The position numbers were made by a program, and so were the translations under genes. Of a stretch of 64,000 nucleotides of DNA, positions 34,600-45,962 are shown in pieces. Source of the stretch: Dugong dugon (taxonomy: Eukaryota > Chordata > Mammalia > Sirenia > Dugongidae); the NCBI GenBank assembly GCA_030035585.1, contig CM057481.1, forward strand, positions 61,513,128 to 61,577,127, written 5' to 3'. The number at the start of each line of letters is the position of its first letter. Position 1 is the first letter of the stretch. The notes beneath the pieces were generated by a model, which did no database searches, was not told the origin of the DNA, and worked only from the letters and a program-made list of their open reading frames with translations.

Positions 34600-34910
34600 T
34601 TAGTCACCTGCCCTCACAACCTGTTCCTTGCGTCAGAGTTCACCTCCCATCAATAAGGCTAAAAATGTAGCAGATTTTTGCCTTCCCAGCCTCATTTGTA
34701 CCTAGGACTTGGGTACATGATCAATCCTGGTCAATAGGATCTGAGCAAAAATCTGCTGACAGGCTTCCAAGAAAGGTTTTCTTTTCAAAAAGAGGAGATG
34801 TACATGAACAAATAAGTATCCTTCATCTTCACTGGCTGTGGTCATTGGAGCTGGAGTGAATGAAGACTCCTCCTCTCTCCTCATGTCCCACATCCAATCT
34901 CTGAACTAAT
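34600..34910 (+). repeat. Ancient repeat, 5' half of the family also at 62700
   Basis: 'ttcccagcctcatttgtacc', 'tgggtacatgatcaatcctg' and 'cactggctgtggtcattgga' correspond in order to the copy at 62720-62900 and to common old mammalian repeats. Family not named. Confidence 0.4.
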
Positions 34911-35560
34911 CCTTTCAGTTCTACCTTCACAACACACACAGAATCACTTCTCATCATCGTACTCCTACCTTATTACAAATTATCTCACATCTTACAATAT
35001 TCTCTTTACTAGTACTAGCATTCCTGCTTCTACCTTTACTCCCTTCATTCTAGTTCAACACAGCAGCCAGACTGTGCCTTTTGGAGTCTAAGTCAGGTAA
35101 GGTCACCCAGAGTAAAGCTGAATGTTCTCACAATGTTCTACAAGGTCCTGCATGATCTGACTCTTGCTACTTCCTACCAACTCTCTCCCTGTATTATGCA
35201 GCTCCTACCACACTGGTTTTTTCAGTTCTTTGTACATGCAATAAGTGGGGCCTCTGCACCGCTATTCCCTCTGTGTGAAATGCATTTAAGCCTACTCAAA
35301 TGTCACCACCTCCTTGAGGTCTTCCCTCAACACTCCCATTTAAAATACTTCAGCTCAGCCCTCCCCATGCCCTTTTATTGCTTTATTTTTCTCCGTAACA
35401 CTTAACATCTTTTGACAGACTACCTGCTCACGTACAGTCTTCCGCCTACTAAATGTAAGCTCTATGAGGGCAGTAAATTTTGTCTGTTTTGCTCACTGCT
35501 GTATCTTCCATGCTTGTAGAATACTGCCTAGCACGTTGCAGGAGCTTAATAATTATGTAC
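34911..35560 (+). repeat. L2 LINE 3' end
   Basis: ggtcctgcatgatctgactc, ctccttgaggtcttccctca, then the L2 terminus taagctctatgagggcagta, actgctgtatcttccatgct. Degenerate; no coding frame. Positions 35565-36110 are unremarkable. Confidence 0.85.
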
Positions 35561-36119
35561 AGGTAAGTTAATCTACCAACCATCAACAAAAAGCTGAAAA
35601 TAAAAGCAGAAAAATGAAAACCATCTAGTTCTTTGATAATTTTATTCAGCTACTGAATTACAGCTGGAATCTCTCCAACTCTGAAATTCTGGTCATGTGA
35701 GGTAAAATTTTACTCATTGGATAAGATATTTTTAATGAACATTTCTATTATTTGGAGCCAAAAGGAACCTGATACAGGACATACGTAGGCGGTTTCCAAA
35801 AAAAGAAATACTAGTAGCAAAAAAAAGATGAAAATATAACTCAATTTAACTCAATTATAAGACATGCAAATTAAAACTACCAAGAAATAACGTTACCCAA
35901 AAAAACTTAAAAACTTATTAATAAACGTATATTCCACTTAACGTATATTCCACTTAACATGACTCACTAAACACTTGTGGCATTTAGAATATTTTTAATT
36001 TTATACATAAACACACATAACAGAATAAGATTACCTGAATTTTTCCCCACGTTTTGAGTGCCAGACAGGACTGTTTACTCTTGGCCAACAATTAAGAAGG
36101 AAAAAATGAAAAAGTTGCC

Positions 36120-36335
36120 TTTGATGAAGTGCTTCCTCTATGCCTGGCACCATGCTAAGCACTTTTACATGCATTATCCCATTTATTGCTGACAATAACC
36201 CTACTAAACAGACACTATTATTACCCCATTTTAAAATCAAGAAAATTGAGCTACAAAAAAATCAACAATCAGCCCCAAATCAAACAGATACTAAGTGGCA
36301 AGGCTAAGATTTGAATCTAGGCAGCTTTCACTATT
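36120..36335 (-). repeat. MIR SINE
   Basis: 'ctatgcctggcaccatgcta', 'acactattattaccccattt', 'gatttgaatctaggcagctt': reverse MIR. Confidence 0.85.
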
Positions 36336-36569
36336 AGATCCCAACATAATATTATACAAACACTATCAGTAAATAAACAAAACATTCTCCCAAACTAGAT
36401 GTGCTCTGCAACATGTTATTTACACCACCAGTGCCTTTTTGTGCCATTTATTTTGGATTTGGGTTTTGCCCCATAACAACTGAAAAAAAGTATATAAGTG
36501 ATAGTGCCAAACTTACCAGAAAGAAACATTTTGACATAAGAGATAAAAGTGAAAACACAATTAAGGACT

Positions 36570-36735
36570 GGTGGGAGTCCTTCAGTTCGGTTTTCTCAAC
36601 TAAAAAAAATGGAGATAATAATAGTATTTACTTCATAAATTGTTGTGAGGGTTAAATAAGTTAATACAGTACATGTAAAGCACTTAGGATAGTGCTTGAC
36701 ATATATTAAATAATCAACAGTTGTTATTTTTTGTC
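36570..36735 (+). repeat. MIR SINE 3' half
   Basis: gataataatagtatttactt, gttgtgagggttaaataagt, ttaggatagtgcttgacata. Positions 36740-37165 hold nothing recognised. Confidence 0.8.
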
Positions 36736-37177
36736 ATAATTACTATGAAATGCTTCATAAACATCACTGAAGCCTAGAAGGACTGGCCAAGAGCTGTGGG
36801 ACTGGTAGCTAGAGGAAACTATGGTCAGAGGCAGGTTATGGCTTCAAGAATACTGAAAAGAAAAGAACAGCTGATTTTAATTCTGGGAACAGATTCCTGA
36901 AGTGACCCAGTAAAGAAAAAAATTACATTAAAACCTCCACTCTTATTTTCAGAAACATAAGCCCTGCCCCCTTCCTCTTCCACAAGCACATGCTGGTGGT
37001 GAGGATGCTTGCCGGGAAAGGGACACACAGTGCTGTAAGAGTCTAAGTAACACATCATTTTTGAAGGGCAACTGGTTGGTATCCATCAACACTTGAAATA
37101 CATGAATTCTTTGGTGAGAGAATGCTACATCAAAAAACTTATTTTCTAGAATATGCCCACAAGGATAAATCTACAAG

Positions 37178-37283
37178 GACAAAAGGCTTGGCGATTTACT
37201 TCTAAAAAACCAGCCATGGAAAACCCAATGGAACACAGTTCTACTCTGACACACATTGGAATCAACTTGATGGCAACTGGTTT
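37178..37283 (+). repeat. AfroSINE second subtype, 3' half
   Basis: From 'aaaaggcttggcgatttact' to 'aatcaacttgatggcaactg'. The tRNA-like head is missing. Confidence 0.75.
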
Positions 37284-37384
37284 ACAAGGATGTTCCCTAC
37301 AAAGATAACAATGAAAACTGGAAAATAACTAAATGACCATCAGTAGAGGAATGATTAAGTAAACTAGGGTACATCTAACCTAGT

Positions 37385-38205
37385 TTGCAACCTGTTTCTC
37401 CACGAGGCTCTCTAATCTCAGGAAATGACACTCCTGTCCACCCTGCTGCTGAAACAAAAATCTAGGAGACAACTTCATTCTTCTCTCTCATATCACTCAT
37501 CAAGTCCTTTAGCAGATCTTACCATTTTAGCTTTCAAAACACATGTGAAACCAGATCACCTTTCTCCTCTGCTACCACCCTCGTCAATGCCGTATCACAT
37601 CTGCCAAATTCACTTCAATAGCCTTATGGATTCCCCCTACTTTAAATCCTCCAATGGCTTCGACTAAACTGAGAACCAAATCCCAACTCCCTACCCTAGT
37701 ACAAGGGACTATATGATCAGCCTCCTGCTCACCATTCAGACAGCATCTCCTAACCTCTCCTATTTACCCACTAACATCAGCCTTTCATCTTTTATTTTAT
37801 TTCATTTTTGGGGGTCCCTTAAGTATGGCAGGCTCATTCTTGTTCTGGAGCCTTCACAATGAACCGTGTTCTCCTAAACTTTCTCGTAACTGCCTCATCA
37901 TTCAGGTCTCAGCTTCAATGTTACCACTTCAGAGAGACATTCCTGACCACGCTAGCCACATGCACTGCTGTCTCTCTCAGAACCATTCCCACTCACAATA
38001 CCATTGTACCATATTTTATTTTCTTGATAGATCTTTTCACTATCTGAAAATAGTAAGAATGTATTTTTGTGTCTCTTCCCATTGAAATGTTGTTCCTTAA
38101 GAGCAGGGGCTTGGTCTCTCTTATTCACCACTGAATCCTCAGCATCTAGAACAATCCATGGCATAAGTAAATACTCGATAAATATCAATTAGATGAATGA
38201 AAATT
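37385..38205 (+). repeat. L2 LINE, 3' half
   Basis: 'ttaaatcctccaatggcttc', 'ctcagcttcaatgttaccac', 'aagagcaggggcttggtctc' and an end near 'actcgataaatatcaattag'. Short ORFs on both strands are shadows within it. Confidence 0.8.
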
Positions 38206-38535
38206 ATGCAGGTTTGAAAAGAATGAAGTAGATCTGTATACAATAAAATAGAAAGATGTCCAAGATAGACAGTTATGTAAAAAAAGCAAATCACAAAGCA
38301 ATATATACAAAACAATCCCATCTGTGTAAAATTAAGTACACATGTATACATACAAACTGAAAAAGTATAAGCATAGCAGAAATCAAGGAGGATACACAAT
38401 GAACAGTTAACAGTAATTATCTCTCAAATGTGGTGCTACGGAAGAGGCAGGGGAGGGCTCTTCACCTTTTAAGTAATGCTCTCCTGAGCTATTTCAATAT
38501 TTTTACTAGCATGTATTATGTTCATAATTTTTTTG
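38206..38535 (+). mobile_element. Old L1 (L1ME-like) 3' end
   Basis: 'gatgtccaagatagacagtt', 'aaaaaaagcaaatcacaaag', 'tccatctgtgtaaaatta' and 'atgttcataatttttt' are in L1ME 3'-end order. A short L2 scrap may follow at 38537-38690. Positions 38700-39240 show nothing clear. Confidence 0.65.
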
Positions 38536-39239
38536 TGATGCCTTCCCTAATCCTCCACCTGCTATAAAAAGGTTCCAACACACACAGCTGGCACTCGCTT
38601 TTCTAAACATCCAGAACACAACTTAAAGCTCCTTTTGTATTTCTACAACCTACTATATTTTCTGAAACATTGTATAAGTAAATATCTGAATGTTTATTAG
38701 TTTGTGGCCAAACAGTAGAACAAATACATTTATCTCTTTTCCATAAAAGACCATTTAAACGGTAGTTCAAAAAATAAAGAAAAAGAAAAATTCTTATTTA
38801 AAAAATAAAATAAGATGGATACTTCTCTTCTAAAGAAAAAATATAGGATGGGGAGAGGGAACTATTGAAGCTAATGTGGGAGGTGGCACTTCAGGATAAA
38901 ACAAGGGACTCCTAAATGTCACGGCACAAAAGAAAAATTACCAGCTTCACCCTAAAGTACAGCCTGCCTGTCATTAATTCCCATCAAGAGTTCACTGGGA
39001 GCTCTTCTGCTGCCTAATTTTTAAATCTGAATAATAACTAAGAATCAGTAGATATTTGATAAAAAGCCTACAATATAACTGAGACCAAGATAAATACAAG
39101 CAGCAAAAATTACCCTAGAGCAAAGAGATAACGGGGAGGAAGATTACATTAAAGAAAACTCATAACATTTTCAGAGAAATTAAAGATTATGAATCCATAA
39201 AATAAAAACAGGGTGCTCGGGAGAGAGGTGGGAGAATTC

Positions 39240-40100
39240 TCAAGAAATTAAAATATGACTACCAAAATAAAATTAAAGGGTTTAAGAATAAAGTAGAAGG
39301 AATGCTCAACAGAATAATAAGACAAAAAGATGAGGGGAGGATTAGTTTAGGAGGTCCAACTAACAGGAGTTATAGAGTGAACAAAGAGATGATTAAAGTA
39401 ATAATAAGAGAATTTCCAACAGGTCCTGATAGCACAATGGTTAGGCACTTGGCTGCTAACCGAAAGGTCAGAGGTTTGAACCTACCAGCTGCTCCTTGGG
39501 AGAAAGATGCCATGTGGCAGTCTGCTTCTGTAAAGATTTATAGCCTTGGAAACCCTATGGGGCAGTTCTGCTCTCTCCTATAGGGTCACTATGAGTCGGA
39601 ATCAACTAGACAGCAATGGGTTTGGTTCTCTGTTGGTTTGCTTAAGAGAACTTCCAAGAACTGAAGAATGTGAGTCTTTAGTTTAATAGTAATGAAAAAG
39701 AACTTCACATCAATAAAAAATTTCTGTTCGTAACAAGAATAAAAAGAAGACTCTAAAGAGCTTTCATGGAGGAAAAGAAAAAAACCATCACTCACAAAGG
39801 AACAAGAATCACGCAATATCAGACTTCTCATCAACAATGAATAGTAGAAGAACTTAGAGTAATGCCATCAAATATCTGCAGGGAAATAATTTTCAACTTA
39901 GTTTAGCTTGAATAAAATAATATCTGTCAACTATAGGGACTGATGAAGACCTTTCCAGACATGCAATGGCTCAAAAATTGATCTCCCACATAATCTTTCC
40001 TAGAAATTTATGTAAGGTATGTACTATATTAAAACAAGGAAACAGCTCAAGAAAACATAAAGATCCAATCAATAACAGTAGAACCAAAGTACAAAAGCAG
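39240..40100 (+). mobile_element. Possible degraded L1/HAL1 ORF1-like sequence, with AfroSINE inside
   Basis: 'ccatcaaatatctgcaggga', 'gatgaagacctttccagaca' and 'tgcaatggctcaaaaattga' resemble the HAL1/L1M region that ends ORF1. Very diverged. From 40100 to 41020 I see nothing. Confidence 0.4.
39421..39628 (+). repeat. AfroSINE, long subtype
   Basis: Well preserved from ggtcctgatagcacaatggt to ctatgagtcggaatcaacta, then the (GGTTT) tail. Confidence 0.95.
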
Positions 40101-41036
40101 TGAAGTAAAGTCTAGCACAAGAGCTACACAGCAGATCTAGATAGCATCTGGTCCAAACTGAAGACAGAAGGCTGAGGGCAGTCTTTCTACAGAGGACAAA
40201 AAGTACTCAATATATACAAGGTAATAATAATAAAAACTAACTACATGGAAAGACTGAAAAAAATGGAAGAAAGAAAGGTGACAAATATGACAAGAAAACC
40301 CACACACACACACAAGAAAAGTAATATTCTCCTTGTCTTTGCTGTGAACAGTATTTATATAATCACAGTAACATTGATTTTCAACTTTCAAAATCAAATC
40401 ACAAAGTACAAAGGAGTACAGTACAGAGTATAAATGTCCTCAACCTTGACAATGTCAAAGCAGAAATGACAGATGTAAGAGTACAGAGCAGGCAGGAAAG
40501 GTAAAGAGAAAAACTGAGGCACCAATATCCTCAATTTTACTACTTGGGAAATCAAGATAGACAATCTGTATAAACATAAAGAAAATATCTGAGTATATTA
40601 CATGAGCATTTCAGAAATAACTAACATAAACAAAAAGTGATGTACCTTTTGGGGAACTGGATGCAAATGAGCCAAACACTCATTTATCAGAGTGAAAATA
40701 AATCTAAAATTGATAATTCATGAAATAAACATATGCTTTAATCACAACAATACCACATGAACAAACAATTTAAAAGTTTCCTTTGGAGAGTGGCACCAAG
40801 GAGTAAGGGTTAGTGATCTTAATTATAACTACTCTGTAATATTTTATTTTTTCAATCATTTGCATATATTACTTTGTAAAATTTTAACACATTTAAGAAA
40901 ACACCTTAAGGAATACTGATCTCATAAAAAACAATGTATAACTAAATTTTTGTATGCCTAAATTTTTCCCCATAATTTCCAAGGCTGTCAACTATCTTTA
41001 CAGGTATAGGCAGACAACTAAATAAGTCAAGTTATA

Positions 41037-43777
41037 TGATCCTAAATACAGAAAAATCCCAAAGAGTCCACAGGAAAACTTCTAGAGCTAATAGAGGAAT
41101 TCAGCAAAGTTGCAGGGTACAAGGTCAACAAACAAAAATCAGTTGGGTTTCTACATACCAGCAATGAAAAAACTTAAAAGGAAATTAGAGAGAAACAATT
41201 CCATTTACAATAGCATCTAAGAGAATAAAATACTTAGGAATAAATCTAACCAGGGATGTGAAGGACATATACAATGATAATTATAAAACACTGCTGAAAC
41301 AGATTAAAGACTTAAACAGAAAGATGTTCCATGTTTATGGACAGGAAGACAATATTGTTAAGACATCAATACTGCCCAAAGCATCTACAGATTCAACGCA
41401 ATCCTGATGAAAATTCCAACAGCCTACAGAAATGGAAAAACCAGTCCTCAATTTTATATGGCATGGCAAGAAACCATGAATAGCTAAGACAATGCTGAAA
41501 GAGAAGAACAAAGTAGGAGGATTCACACTTCCTGATTTCAAGACACTATACAGCTATATCAAAACAGTCTTGTACTGGTATTAAATACAGGCATACAGAC
41601 CAATGGAATAGAACTTAGAGTCCAGAAATAAACCCACACATCTATGACCAACTGAGTTTTGACAACAGTGCTAAGTCCATTTGATAGGGAAAGAAGAGTC
41701 TCTTCAATAAACAGTATTGGGAAAATTGGATTTACACATACAGAAAAACGAAAACAGGATCCAGGCCTCACACCATACACAAAAACAAATTCAAAATGGA
41801 TTAAGGACCTAAATGTGCAAACTAAAATCTTAAAATTCTTAGAAGAAAATGCAGGGGCAAAGTTGTTGGGCCCAGCCTTTAACAATGGACTAGCTAATAT
41901 AATAACAAAAGCACAAACAGCAAAAGACACATAAACGGAACATCATAAAAATTTTCAAAAACTGTTCACCAGAAGAGTTTACCAGAAAAGCTACCAACTG
42001 GGAGAACATCTTCAGAAAGCGTATATCCGATAAGAATCTAATACTCAAAATATATATAAAACTTGGACAACTTAACAAAAAGACAATAACCCAATCATAA
42101 AATGGGCAAAGGACTCGACAGACATTTCACTATGGAGGACATTCAAATGGCCACCAAACACATGAAAAGATGCTCTACATCATCAACCATCAGAGATGCA
42201 AATCAAAAGCACAATGACATAACATTTCACTCCCACTAGGATGGCTAAGATATATATTAAAACAAAAAAAGGAAAATAAGTGTTGGCAATGATGGGGATA
42301 AACTGGAATCTTTACCCATTGCTAATAGGAATGCAAAATGGTACAGCCGTTGTGGAAAACACTGTGGTATTTCCTCAAAAAACTAAAATAGAACTACTGT
42401 ATGACCCAACAATTCCACTCCTAGGTATATACCCAAAAGACTTGAAAGAAGAGACTCAAACAGAACCTTGTACACCAATGTTCACTACAGCACTATTCAC
42501 AATAGTCAAAAGGTGGAAAACAACCTAAATGCCCATCAACAGATGAATGGGTAAACAAAATGTGGTACATACATGCCATGGAATACTACTCAGCCAGTAG
42601 GAGAAATGAAGTCTTGACACATGCTACAATATGGATGGAGCCTGAAAACATTATGTTGAATGAAATAAGTCAATCACAAAAGGCCTGTTTTTGACCTAAC
42701 ATATAGAAAGACAAGAAAAGGCAAATGTATAGAGACTAAAGTTTTTTAGTGGCTATCAGAGGTGGGATGGAGGGGAGAAGGGGGAGTCATTGCTTATAGA
42801 GTACTGAGTTTCGGTTTATAACGATGGGAAAATCCCACTGATTAAGGGTAGAGTTGTACAGCTGATTAATGTAATTGCTGTCAGTAAGTTGTACACCTGT
42901 GAAAAGTTGAAGTGGCAAAAGTTCTATGATATATTTAAAACAATGACAAAAAAAAAAAAGAGTGGCTGCTGAGGCTACTTATGCACAAACACCTCATGGG
43001 ATTTGGTTCCTTGGTTTGGAAGTTTAGGGTCATGATTTCATGGAACATCAGTTAACTGGCCTAATAACATGTTTAATGCTTCTGTTCTACCTCCTAATTC
43101 ACTGCATAGTGCCTGGTGTCTTAAAAGCTTTCAAGTGGCTATCCAAGGTACAAAAATTGGTCTCTATTTGCCTAAAACAACAGACAAAGAAGGAGAGTCA
43201 GAAATAGGAGGAAATAGAATGTGTGGCTAATTGCCTCCATGAACAATCTGCCCTTTCCCATGAGACCAGAAGAACTGGATGGTGCCCAGCTACCAGTACT
43301 GAACATTTTGATCAAAGATTCTATAGAAGAATACTAATCATAAGGTGGGAAATGCAAACAGAATTTTAAAATCTCATGGACTCCAGACTTTCTGGTGCCA
43401 TGGCAGCTGGATGAATCCCTAAAACTACTGCCCTGGGATAATCTTTAAACCTTAAACCAAAAATAACCCCTGAAGTCTTCTTAAAGTCAAGCAATAATTT
43501 AGCTTAACTAGTAAAACATGTCTGCCTTTAGCATTATGGTCTTTGAAGGACTATCTATATGGGATCCACTTGACAACAGTAACCCCAAAGATTAGACAGG
43601 AACCTTAGGGGGCTGTGATTTTATGTTAATACAGGAGAAATAACTGAGAAGAGGAGGATGAGAATACTGAACAACTAGAAGAATGTAAAAAATGTCACTG
43701 AACTGTACATGCAGAGATTTTTGAATTGGTGTACATTTTGCTGTGTACACTCTCAACAACAACAAAATAAATTTAAA
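41037..43777 (+). mobile_element. 5'-truncated L1 with complete 3' UTR and target-site duplication
   Basis: One clean insertion of 2,741 bp. A 16-bp perfect duplication aataagtcaagttata lies at 41021-41036 and 43778-43793. It enters ORF2 in the reverse-transcriptase thumb region (agctaatagaggaattcagc, ccatttacaatagcatctaa) and continues through the C-terminal domain (acccaacaattccactccta). It then runs after an A-run (about 42946) into about 830 bp of 3' UTR (acaaacacctcatgggattt; gtgtcttaaaagctttcaag; gaaggactatctatatggga) and an A-rich tail. ORF2 is broken by shifts and stops (largest open piece about 91 codons at 41659-41934). This copy fixes the L1 3' UTR borders used for the other fragments. 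Confidence 0.92.
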
Positions 43778-43794
43778 AATAAGTCAAGTTATAG

Positions 43795-45240
43795 GATGTA
43801 TATATTACTATCATCAAAATTATTTGGCCATTATCCCATTTCAAAGTAAAATGTAACCATAAATTTAACTCACAGTACTTCAATCAAGTCAATACATCTA
43901 TACTCATCCCTGGTTTCTGAATTTTAATACTCATTTTACCATAAACATGGAAATGTATCCTGAACACTTTTTTTCTAGATTGCTTTAGGTTTTATTGGTG
44001 TGCATGATACATTTGACCTCTTTATCTGCACTTTCTACAAGAAACTTTTAGGTAACAATAAGTTCACTATTCTTTAACATGTCAGAACCCAAATACATTT
44101 CTTAAAATTTATATAAAACACAAGATACAAAGAGGAACAAGTTATCACATATTACAATTAAAAAGAGAGTTTAGTTAAAATAAAAAATATTTATGTAAAA
44201 TTACAGAGCAATGCATTGGTAGCAGGACCAAATATATAGATATGACCAAATTCTAGGATTCTGATTTTAAGCTATAATGGTAGATTCAACAAAAATATTA
44301 AAAAGTTATTAAAAAATCTTAAATACACCATCAGTTTTCCCAGATAAAAAGAGATTTTGTTTGTTTGAGTTTTGTTTGCTTTGTTCCTGTTGTTAGAGGT
44401 AGTGGTAGTTGTTTCTCATCTGCAGGGAAAAGATGACTGAGGGGCTGCTACAGCATCATGGCTTATGGCTGTTAACCATTCTGTTTAACAATATTCTACT
44501 CTAGAAACAGAAGGCTATTTTTTTTAAATAAAACTTTTAAAAAACAAACTGGGATTTCCTTCCCCTAACTACAAATTACAAGGTGGAAGCTTTCATATGA
44601 TTACAGTATTTTTCTTTTTCATTTTGAAATGTCATCAACACCAGTTAAATAACCTAAATTAGTGCAGTTGTTCACAGAAAGTACAGTTTAGATTCCTCTG
44701 CAACATCAGGAGCCAAGAGCCTATGATAGCCACCCAAATGTACAGATCATATATCATATTTCAATCAAAATAGTTATTTTTCCATTATCCAAGAAATGTA
44801 ACAAAAAGCTAAAAAACATTAAAAAATAATTTAACGAACTCTCCCCTAACCAAAAGATAGTAAAATTGCATAATTTGACACTTAAGAGAAATTACATTTT
44901 TGCTATCATTAAAATGAAGCAAATAAAAAAGTGTCATTGTTCTTTAATAAGGCAATAGGTGGTTTAGAAAGGATACAACTACAGCATATTATTCCTATTT
45001 ATTTTACATTTTGAAAACAGTTTTCAAGTATATTTGAAAACATGTTTGTACAAAGCAACTACTACACAACCAGATCAATAACAATTTTGAAACAAATATG
45101 ACACTTTACACTGGAAACAACAACTCTTCATTCAAAAATATATACTATCAAATAGGTACACTTGAAATTTATCTTGTTAGAATACGTTGTTTCTAAACCA
45201 ACAGTCTTTATAAGTACATACTTCACTATTATTTAACTTT
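43795..45240. other. Repeat-poor AT-rich block, left part
   Basis: About 1.4 kb without any repeat I recognise; AT-rich, with few runs of coding frame. It reads like a long 3' UTR on the minus strand but contains no supported ORF. Confidence 0.4.
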
Positions 45241-45450
45241 AAGGAACCATGGTGGTGCAGTGGTTAAGCACTCGATTGCTAACCAAAAGGTTAGCAGTTG
45301 GAATCCAGCAGCCACTCCGAGGGAGAAAGATGTGGCAGTCGGCTTCTGTTAAGATTTATAGCCTTGGAAACCCTATGAGGCAATTCTACTCTGTCCTATA
45401 GGGTCGCTACGAGTCGGAATCAACTCAACGGCAAGGGGTCTGGTTTTGGT
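45241..45450 (+). repeat. AfroSINE, long subtype
   Basis: From aaggaaccatggtggtgcag through tatagggtcgctacgagtcg to the tail. Well preserved, so relatively young. Confidence 0.95.
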
Positions 45451-45529
45451 AATGCCACCTGAGATCAATATTAAATACCTCAGAGTAGGTAACAGTCTAA
45501 ATAGGAGTTTGCGAACATAATAAAGTTAA

Positions 45530-45962
45530 CCCTGTGTTGCTGTCAGGTGCCATAGAGTCGATTCTGACTCACAGCCACCCCATGTGACAGGGTTGAACTG
45601 CATAGAGTTTTCTAGGGCATACTCTTTAGATGAAAAGGAGCCCTGGTGGCACAGTGGTTAAGCACTTGACTGTAAACCAAAAGGTCACAGTTCGAACCCT
45701 GGTCCTTGGGAGAATGACATGGCAGTATGCTTCAGTAAAGAGTTACCCCCTTGGAAACCTCACAGGGCAGTTCTACTCTGTCCTAGAGTGGCTATTAGTC
45801 AGAATCAACTCAATAGCAACAAGATAGGTTTGGGGTTTTTTTTTGTATCTTCAGTGCAGCAGATTGCCAGGTCTTTCTCCCAAGGAACAGCTGTGGGAGT
45901 AGCTGGGTGGGTTTAAACCGCCATCTTTTTGATTAGCAGCCTATCACCCACCAGGGCTCCTC
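45530..45962 (-). repeat. AfroSINE split by a nested opposite-strand AfroSINE
   Basis: The reverse copy's tail half is at 45530-45634 (gtcaggtgccatagagtcga) and its head half at 45845-45962 (gcagcagattgccaggtctt … caccagggctcctc). The 45635-45844 insert is a forward AfroSINE. Confidence 0.9.
45635..45844 (+). repeat. AfroSINE nested in opposite-strand AfroSINE
   Basis: Forward copy from aaggagccctggtggcacag to the T-rich tail at 45832-45844. It makes an inverted pair with its host. Confidence 0.93.

Noticed and set aside
41559-41930. 123-codon minus-strand ORF
   Set aside because: It is antisense to L1 ORF2 within the 41037-43777 insertion.
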